This document shows positions 58,318 through 64,000 of a DNA stretch of 64,000 nucleotides, piece by piece. Each line of letters opens with the position of its first letter. The first letter of the stretch is position 1. The notes beneath the pieces are model-generated. The model was given only the letters and a program-made list of their open reading frames with translations. It did not search any database and was not told where the DNA came from. Source of the DNA: CAYVIB01 sp964451365 (GTDB taxonomy: Bacteria; Pseudomonadota; Gammaproteobacteria; Pseudomonadales; Cellvibrionaceae); the NCBI GenBank assembly GCA_964451365.1, contig CAYVIB010000016.1, positions 32,861 through 96,860 of the forward strand. Direction: 5' to 3'. The translations under genes and the position numbers were made by a program.

Positions 58318-60843
58318 CTAGCCCGTCCCACGGGCTATTCTTCGTTTGCGCACCCCACGCGTGAACAACAACAGGCTGGCGGCCAGAATCAACCCAAGCA
58401 GACCGATATTACCTCCGCCGCTGCCGCCACCGCCGGTATTGCCAGGCGGGTTCCCACCTCCCTGACCGCTGTCGATTGGCGTGGATGCCGTGCCACTGTC
58501 CTTGACGGTAAATGTCGCCATGGAATGTTCTCCCAGTGTCGCACCCACCGGGCTGTGGATTTCCACCTGCATGGTTTGATCGTTATCCACGTCCGTATCC
58601 CGCACCAATGGTATAGCCACCGTTTTGGCTTCCGCGTCACCGTCTTTCCAGGTCAATGTGCCACTGCTTGCCTCAAACGCCTCACCTTCGTTTTCAGACA
58701 GGGTGCGGTAGCTGACGGATGCTTCGCCTTTAACACTTCCACTGCGACTAATCGTGATAAATGCGGTGCCGGTTTGTTCCCGGACTTCTCCGGACGTGGC
58801 CAGTAAATTCAGTTCCGTACCAAGGGATGGGTCGGACAGATACACATGGGTAATATTGGGCGTCGCCAATACCGCACCCCCGGTGGGGCTGGTAAGGCGG
58901 ATCGCCAGCCGTTCAATGTTTTCAACTTCGCTGTCGTTTACCAATTGAAGATTGGCTGTTTTTGAGCCCGTATCGCCGTCTGCCCAGTTAAAAGTGGCGG
59001 TGTCCAGGCCGACGTCGCTGCCGTCCGCGGTGAGATAGAGCAACTCTAGCGTTACCGAAACCGCGTCGGCGCCACCACCAGTGCGATTAACTTGAATATT
59101 CAGTGATTCACCCTCCACACCGGAATAATTTGCGCTGGAAAAGGCAAGACCACCATTGGCGCTCTGCCGGGAGTTGTCCTCGAGAACATACAGGCCGGAA
59201 TTGATATCGCTGGCGATCAAGGTCCCGCTGGGCAGGAAAGGGTAGATACCCCAGGCGCCGAAAAAGCCGGAATCCGCGCTGCTGGGCATTGTGTCGAACC
59301 GCGCTATGCGGGTGGGGGATGTGGGATCGCTTATGTCCAGGACCGTCAAGCCCTCGGCGTAGTTGGAAACATAGTAGCGGTTACCGCGCACAAAGCCGTT
59401 GTGGTCGATGGCGCGGTTGGGACCGACCCAACTGCCAATCTGCCGCGGACTGGTGAGATCACTCATATCGAAAACGCGCACCGTGGTGTTGATTCCTCTG
59501 CCGCTTTCGTCGAGTTCGTCGTGGACCAGCAGATACCGACCGTCTTCGGTCCACCAGCCGGAATGGACATAGGTCGCATTCGCGTAGGTAAACGAACTCA
59601 ATACGTCCGGGCTGTCAGGATTGGAGATGTCCCAGATGTCGACCGACTCTTCGTTGAAATCCGCCAGCACCTTGCAGCTTGCCAACGCATTGGCGGCACA
59701 TTGCGTATCCTTGCGCGAGTCGGTTATCGAGATGGAAGCGGCATCGTGCATATAACCGGAGCTGGACAACGACAGCAGGGCCGGCGATTCCGGGTTGCTC
59801 AGCGTATACAACCGATAACGTCCTCCGCCCAGGTTGGCCCCCGCGACCGTTAGCACCGGTTCGTCGCCGGGTAGCGCAACGCCAAACGTGTAGTCCACAT
59901 TTGCGATGTAGACGTTATGGGCGCTTTTGTGATCCGATGTGTGAGGTATCCGTTCGATACTGTTGGGCAACTGGCTCAGGTCGAAAATGGCAAGATCCAT
60001 CTGCGCTTCGGTGGAGATATAGGCGTAGGCGCGCCAGCGTCCCGCGTCGGCATCGTAAACCTGATGCACCTTTATATCACGCCAGGTGGACGGCAAGCCG
60101 GAATGGATTCCCACCACAAAAGGATTGGCTGGCTCGGTCACATCGACAAACGCGGCGCCGTCACTCAAGCCGATAATGGCGTACTCCCGATGAGTATTGA
60201 GGTCGACGAAACCCCAGATGTCGGACGCCGCGACGGAGACGTCATCCAGTTCGGAAAAGGACAGGTGGGAGTGCAGGTTGATATTCTGGCAGGGAAACTG
60301 GCCGGCGCTGCCGCTTGCGCAATCAGTTTGGCCGTGACTTTTTCGAACCGCAAAAAGCTGCTTGGACAGCGCCCGCATGCCTGCCTTTTCCTCCCCGCTG
60401 ACTCCCTTGGTGTCGGCGATAACCCGAAAGCCAGCCTGCTGGAAGAATTCCCTGTATTCGGGCGGAACGCCGATAAGCGTGGAGACATTATTGGCGGTGT
60501 CCTGAACTTTGAAATCGCTGAGTGGGTCCATACCCCCTTTAAGCCTGCCCAGGGCGCCGATAAGAGTATGCAGTTCCCCGGTGCCGGACACGGGATAATC
60601 TCCGGCCGCGGCCACAATCCAGTCCCCCTTGCCGGCCTGTGCAATAGCGTGGGTCAGGGTCCGGCAGGGCCGGAAAACGTTGAGGCAATCGCCCCGGTCG
60701 GCGCCCTCGCCGGATACGTAGCGGAGCCTGGAATCATCCGCGGCCGCCCCGGCGCTCAAGGTCATCAGAAGCGCCGTTGCCAGGCCCAGGCATACCCGCA
60801 AAGGGGTGAAAACAGGGCGATGGTCTCTTTTATACTGATTCAT
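58318..60843 (-). CDS. Choice-of-anchor B family surface protein with LVIVD repeats, Calx-beta domains and a GlyGly-CTERM-like tail
   Basis: The 841-residue secreted protein has a signal peptide (about residues 12-35, SAGAAADD). A central part is made of LVIVD-type repeats (YAIIGLSDGAAFVDVTEPAN, DLAIFDLSQLPNSIERIPH, NVYIANVDYTFGVALPGD, VDIWDISNPDSPDVLSSF, YYVSNYAEGLTVLDISDPTS) of the choice-of-anchor B family. Two Calx-beta-like domains (SANYSGVEGESLNIQVNRT, VREQTGTAFITISRSG) follow. It ends with GGGGSGGGNIGLLGLILAAS, a hydrophobic helix and RKRR, a GlyGly-CTERM-like sorting tail processed by rhombosortase in type II secretion hosts. The start at 60843 gives a normal signal peptide. The gene is convergent with the RoxA-like pair. 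Function unknown. Confidence 0.85.
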   Translation of the reverse strand: MNQYKRDHRPVFTPLRVCLGLATALLMTLSAGAAADDSRLRYVSGEGADRGDCLNVFRPCRTLTHAIAQAGKGDWIVAAAGDYPVSGTGELHTLIGALGRLKGGMDPLSDFKVQDTANNVSTLIGVPPEYREFFQQAGFRVIADTKGVSGEEKAGMRALSKQLFAVRKSHGQTDCASGSAGQFPCQNINLHSHLSFSELDDVSVAASDIWGFVDLNTHREYAIIGLSDGAAFVDVTEPANPFVVGIHSGLPSTWRDIKVHQVYDADAGRWRAYAYISTEAQMDLAIFDLSQLPNSIERIPHTSDHKSAHNVYIANVDYTFGVALPGDEPVLTVAGANLGGGRYRLYTLSNPESPALLSLSSSGYMHDAASISITDSRKDTQCAANALASCKVLADFNEESVDIWDISNPDSPDVLSSFTYANATYVHSGWWTEDGRYLLVHDELDESGRGINTTVRVFDMSDLTSPRQIGSWVGPNRAIDHNGFVRGNRYYVSNYAEGLTVLDISDPTSPTRIARFDTMPSSADSGFFGAWGIYPFLPSGTLIASDINSGLYVLEDNSRQSANGGLAFSSANYSGVEGESLNIQVNRTGGGADAVSVTLELLYLTADGSDVGLDTATFNWADGDTGSKTANLQLVNDSEVENIERLAIRLTSPTGGAVLATPNITHVYLSDPSLGTELNLLATSGEVREQTGTAFITISRSGSVKGEASVSYRTLSENEGEAFEASSGTLTWKDGDAEAKTVAIPLVRDTDVDNDQTMQVEIHSPVGATLGEHSMATFTVKDSGTASTPIDSGQGGGNPPGNTGGGGSGGGNIGLLGLILAASLLLFTRGVRKRRIARGTG

Positions 60844-61011
60844 GCGATGATCTCTGTTCCAAGCCGGGTGATAATTGCCTGATGATGTTACTTTGAATGC
60901 TGCCGCTACGGTAGGTGCGTCCAGAGGAGGCTCGCCAGAAACCTTCGGCAACATGGATGGAAATCATTCTATTGCGGCCCTATGTGATGAGTTCATATTT
61001 AGTAAAGGTTA

Positions 61012-61785
61012 TTGAGATTGTATATCAGCTTTCAATATGCGAATTTGAGAACTGTGTCGACGGTTGCGGTTTTGCTGCTGACCTGCCTGATAGCTGCCTG
61101 TGGTGAAAAACCTACGAATCTTCGGGTGGAGTTTGTCGCCGATGAACTGCCGCGCAATATCAAAATCAACGACCTGCGTTTTTATCTCCACGATATTTAC
61201 CTGCTCGATAACGGAGGAAATAAAACCGCCCTGGCAATAGACGGGCAACCCGTTGTATTGGTGGATTTGACTCCGAATTCAAAAAACAATGCCGTCGCGG
61301 GAAAAGCTCCGGCCCAAACATTCAACGGTATTGAATTCAAGCTGGGCGTGCCGTTTGATTTGAACCATTCAGACCCGCTTACCGCCAAACCGCCTTTAAA
61401 TGACAGCACGCTTTTCTGGACGTGGCAACAAGGTTACAAATTTTTACGTTTTGATTTTGCAAACGGCGCTGAAGGTTATGCCTTCCACCTGGGTAGCACC
61501 GGTTGTGAATCGGCGTCCGCTTTACGCCCACCCGAAGCGCCCTGCGCGCAACCCAATGTGGTAACAGTCCGGTTAACCGGATTCGATCCGGCCCAACGGG
61601 CCGTAAAAGTGAATTTGAACTGGATTGCGCGGTTGTTGGAGCAGGGCGACGGTGGAAGCTGCACGGGTAGTTATTCGGCGGATACCGCATGTACCAAAAT
61701 TGTTGATGGCCTGGGGCTGGACGTGGGTACCGGCCGCTGTATCAATGACTGTGTCGCGCAGAAATTATTTCACTGGTCGTTATGA
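61012..61785 (+). CDS. MbnP-family periplasmic lipoprotein (metallo-mystery pair four-Cys protein)
   Basis: The 257-residue protein has a lipobox (LLTCLIAAC, Cys30) and the MbnP fold: IKINDLRFYLHDIYLLDNGG, LDNG..T.A.., VDLTPNS, NGIEFKLGVPFDLNHSDPL, LFWTWQQGYKFLRFD (Trp136, Trp138), then cysteines at 165, 178, 217, 227, 243 and 247. MbnP is a copper-related periplasmic protein in which MbnH converts a tryptophan to kynurenine in methanotroph examples. The start is a TTG at 61012 (AAAGG upstream); other TTG codons nearby (61018, 61045) are possible. Its stop overlaps the MbnH start (ATGA). Confidence 0.87.
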   Translation: MRLYISFQYANLRTVSTVAVLLLTCLIAACGEKPTNLRVEFVADELPRNIKINDLRFYLHDIYLLDNGGNKTALAIDGQPVVLVDLTPNSKNNAVAGKAPAQTFNGIEFKLGVPFDLNHSDPLTAKPPLNDSTLFWTWQQGYKFLRFDFANGAEGYAFHLGSTGCESASALRPPEAPCAQPNVVTVRLTGFDPAQRAVKVNLNWIARLLEQGDGGSCTGSYSADTACTKIVDGLGLDVGTGRCINDCVAQKLFHWSL

Positions 61786-62906
61786 TTTTTCGGCTTAAAC
61801 TTTTTCCCTTCCTGTTTGCAGTACTGCTGCTTTTCGGCTGTGGCCAGGCAGAGGATTATCAATGGGGTTTACCGCCGGCGTTTCCCGAGCCGGTAGTGCC
61901 GGGAAATAACCCGATGACGGAAGAAAAAGTGGAACTGGGCCGTTACCTTTTTTATGACACTCGCCTGTCCGCTAACCAGACCCAATCCTGTGCCAGCTGT
62001 CATCAACAACAGCACGCATTTGCCGGGGGGCGCCCCACCGCCGTGGGCTCGACCGGCGAAAACCACCGGCGCAATACCTTAACGCTGACCAATATCGCCT
62101 GGAACTCCACCTTTACCTGGGCGCACAGTTCGCTCGCCAGTATCGAGCGGCAAATACTGATTCCGATGTTCGGGGAGTCACCGGTGGAAATGGGCTTGGC
62201 CGGGAACGAGCAGGAAGTATTGCGACGCCTGCAAAATGATCCGCTTTACCAGGATTTATTTGAAAAAGCTTTTGGCAGCGCCGAACAAATTAACTGGCGG
62301 AATGTTGTCGATGCGCTCGCCTGTTTTGTACGATCGATGGTTTCATTTAATTCTCCGTTTGACCGGTACGCCTATTTCAAGGAGGACAGCGCGTTATCCG
62401 CTTCCGCGTTGCGGGGTTTGGATTTGTTTATGTCGGAACGGCTCGAATGCCGTCATTGCCACGGTGGTTTTAATTTCACCGAAGCGTCCAGTCACGCCGC
62501 GTCCGGACTTCTGCCGTTTCACAATATTGGTCTATATTATGTAACAGAAAACCTGCCCGATACGTTTGATCAGGGACTTTTTGAAGTTACCGGCAAAGAG
62601 GAAGATAAAGGCCGGTTCAGAACGCCGACGTTGCGCAATATTGAATACACGGCGCCCTACATGCACGACGGCAGTATTGCCACGCTGGAAGAGGTGATTC
62701 AGTTTTATGCCGACGGTGGCAGAATTATTGCCGAAGGAGAATTAAAAGGGGATGGTCGTATGCACCCTAATAAGGATATGTTTATCAAAGGCTTTGTGTT
62801 AACAGAAAATGAAAAGCGGGATCTGCTGGTATTTTTGAAATCCTTAAGTGATCCGGGTTTTATCGACAATAAAAAATATTCCAATCCCTTTCTGGAAAAA
62901 AAGTGA
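61782..62906 (+). CDS. MbnH-family di-haem enzyme, partner of MbnP
   Basis: The 374-residue periplasmic lipoprotein (LLLFGC, Cys20) is a member of the bacterial di-haem cytochrome c peroxidase/MauG superfamily. Haem sites are CASCH (70-74) and CRHCH (223-227). Other family motifs are LGRYLFYDTRLSAN, QQHAFAGGRP, RRNTLTLTNIAWN, RFRTPTLRNIEYTAPYMHDG and DLLVFLKSLSD. MbnH enzymes form a bis-Fe(IV) state and oxidise a Trp on MbnP. Tight coupling with the MbnP gene supports the pair. No methanobactin synthesis genes are nearby, as in most genomes carrying this pair. Confidence 0.9.
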   Translation: MIFRLKLFPFLFAVLLLFGCGQAEDYQWGLPPAFPEPVVPGNNPMTEEKVELGRYLFYDTRLSANQTQSCASCHQQQHAFAGGRPTAVGSTGENHRRNTLTLTNIAWNSTFTWAHSSLASIERQILIPMFGESPVEMGLAGNEQEVLRRLQNDPLYQDLFEKAFGSAEQINWRNVVDALACFVRSMVSFNSPFDRYAYFKEDSALSASALRGLDLFMSERLECRHCHGGFNFTEASSHAASGLLPFHNIGLYYVTENLPDTFDQGLFEVTGKEEDKGRFRTPTLRNIEYTAPYMHDGSIATLEEVIQFYADGGRIIAEGELKGDGRMHPNKDMFIKGFVLTENEKRDLLVFLKSLSDPGFIDNKKYSNPFLEKK

Positions 62907-62967
62907 TGGCTTTCTGTCAGGGGAACCCGCCATCCAGGCAACGGCCGCAAGAGCGGCGCTGTTTATC

Positions 62968-63210
62968 TCACACGTTCATAACGATTTTTGCCACCGGATC
63001 GTTCCAGTCATACAGCGCCGCCGAAAGCCCGCCCTTGCCGTGAATGCCGGACTTACATGCACAAATCCTTCACCATGTTTATCCGGTGAAAAAGCCATGC
63101 CGCCGCATCGCGGACCTCGAATATTAACGCACGATTCGTCATTGGTTTCGCTGCCCTCGTCAGTGAATGGTGAACGTCGAGTGAATTGCTGCAACTGTTC
63201 GGTGTGTTAT
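62968..63210 (-). pseudogene. Frameshifted remnant of a spondin-domain protein
   Basis: On the minus strand one frame reads TNDESCVNIRGPRCGGMAFS then PDKHGEGFVHV. Another frame continues SGIHGKGGLSAALYDWNDPV and AKIVMNV before TGA. Together they match the end of bacterial spondin-domain proteins (CVxIxGP.CGG...GEGFVHxHxGIHGxGDL...YDWxNPVAKI). A base is missing near 63056, and the N-terminal half is gone. The rest of the 62907-63516 gap shows no gene. Confidence 0.6.
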
Positions 63211-63516
63211 AAATCGGTCCCGTTTAATACCGGGAGTGGGGTTAGTTTGCGGGGAGAGTTCAGGCGCTGCTTAACGCGGATTTAAATATCTGTCACGCTT
63301 TCATAGCAATGTGATATCTGGATGAAAGTCGTGTCAGGGAGGAATTTTTTGTCGACCGGCGCTTTTTAACTTGCAAAATCGCCGTTTATGGACTTGATGG
63401 ACGCGCAGCTTATAGTCATATAGACTTTATTGGTCGGGGCGCCCCTCCACAACTTTCCCCTCCAGGCAATTTTTAATTAGCAGTAACCAGACAACAGGTC
63501 CGAGGATAGCTGTAAG

Positions 63517-64000
63517 ATGACATTTACTCGCAAATTTGTATCTTTATTACCCAAAATTCTCACCGCAACCGCACTCTATGTAGGGATTTCAGCGGGGGCG
63601 TCCGCCCGGGAAGCACTGGCGGTCAATGATCAGGAGTATCTCGAAACGCATGGGCTGAATGTCCTTGTCTTCAGCAACTGGTACAACGGTTTTTTCAGCG
63701 ATTCCAAAATGAGTGGGGTGGAATTTATTCACCACGGTGTGCGCACCGCCACCAACGGCGACGTACGTTTGAATCCCACACCGGAGCAGTGGGACCCGAT
63801 TCCCGAATTCGTCGAGCGAAAAGTCGATAAGCAAAGTGACACCATTGAGGCTTTCCTGCGCTATCCCGATCACAAGTTTGAATATTCCATCAAGGCAACG
63901 CCGAAAAAGAATGGCTTTGTGTTGACGGTGAATCTGAAGGAGCCGCTGCCCGACGCGCTGGCGGGGCGCGCGGGTTTCAACTTTGAGTTTTTACCTTCCG
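63517..64000 (+). CDS. Secreted protein, possibly the N-terminal part of a glycoside hydrolase (3' end outside window)
   Basis: The frame starts at ATG 63517, with CGAGG about 11 nt upstream, and runs to the window edge (161 codons). A signal peptide is clear (KFVSLLPKILTATALYVGIS, cut near ASA/RE). The mature part reads VNDQEYLETHGLNVLVFSNW, GVEFIHHGVRTATNGDVRLN and PTPEQWDPIPEFVERKVD. This looks like the N-terminal domain found before a catalytic module in large secreted carbohydrate-active enzymes, perhaps of GH9 type. The family is a guess from memory, since the catalytic part is not in the window. Confidence 0.6.
   Translation, partial: MTFTRKFVSLLPKILTATALYVGISAGASAREALAVNDQEYLETHGLNVLVFSNWYNGFFSDSKMSGVEFIHHGVRTATNGDVRLNPTPEQWDPIPEFVERKVDKQSDTIEAFLRYPDHKFEYSIKATPKKNGFVLTVNLKEPLPDALAGRAGFNFEFLPS

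Noticed and set aside
59917..60882. 321-codon plus-strand frame opposite the LVIVD/Calx-beta gene
   Set aside because: No start context or family motif; the minus-strand protein has a signal peptide and clear domains.

Overview
The window looks like a chromosomal segment of a free-living gammaproteobacterium, probably of the Pseudomonadales/Cellvibrionales kind. The reasons are a fused tyrA-aroA gene, the order gyrA-pheA-tyrA/aroA...cmk...rpsA...ihfB, a Pseudomonas-like order thrS-infC-rpmI-rplT-pheS...pheT-ihfA-merR-tRNA-Pro, a PheS with a cysteine-rich insert, and a polysaccharide locus placed directly after ihfB. The two core blocks are fairly GC-rich. The stretch from about 18.8 to 28.7 kb is visibly AT-rich. 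No species is claimed.

Region 1 (1-15.7 kb) is housekeeping: the 3' part of gyrA, pheA, cysC, tyrA-aroA, cysD, cysN, a ComEA-like helix-hairpin-helix protein, pyrF, cmk, lapA, lapB, rpsA, a small RelE/ParE-type toxin-antitoxin pair and ihfB. The sulfate-activation genes cysC, cysD and cysN lie inside the aromatic amino acid block, where relatives usually have serC and hisC. Modular palindromic intergenic repeats are frequent. Several have a 'GTAGG...CCTAC' edge and some supply the stop codon of the gene before them.

Region 2 (15.8-39 kb) is a surface polysaccharide locus: manC-type GDP-mannose synthesis, a WecA-type initiating transferase, a Wzz-type chain-length protein, an EPS-associated MarR regulator, five glycosyltransferases, Wzy, Wzx, an acyltransferase, an unrecognised ParB-like/nucleotidyltransferase-like protein, a sulfotransferase and, on the minus strand, an SLBB/Wza-type exporter and a Wzi-type barrel. 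CysDNC could supply the PAPS for sulfation. The locus is interrupted at 28.7-31.5 kb by a patch of gene remnants (Fic, IS200-like transposase), a VapBC-type module, tRNA-Asn and tRNA-Val, and a BrnTA module whose toxin gene is frameshifted.

Region 3 (39.2-49.4 kb) is the translation block thrS-infC-rpmI-rplT-pheS-[ugd]-pheT-ihfA-merR-tRNA-Pro plus a small unknown gene. A UDP-glucose dehydrogenase gene separates pheS from pheT.

Region 4 (49.4-64 kb) is rich in exported redox proteins: a PKD/sugar-dehydrogenase/cytochrome c lipoprotein, two small membrane proteins, a cysteine-rich (probably Fe-S) HTH regulator, two paralogous RoxA-like di-haem proteins, an LVIVD/Calx-beta surface protein with a GlyGly-CTERM-like tail, and an MbnP-MbnH pair. 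Decayed remnants of a sugar porter and of a spondin-domain gene lie among them. The window ends inside a secreted protein that resembles the N-terminal part of a glycoside hydrolase. No CRISPR array and no intact insertion sequence was seen.
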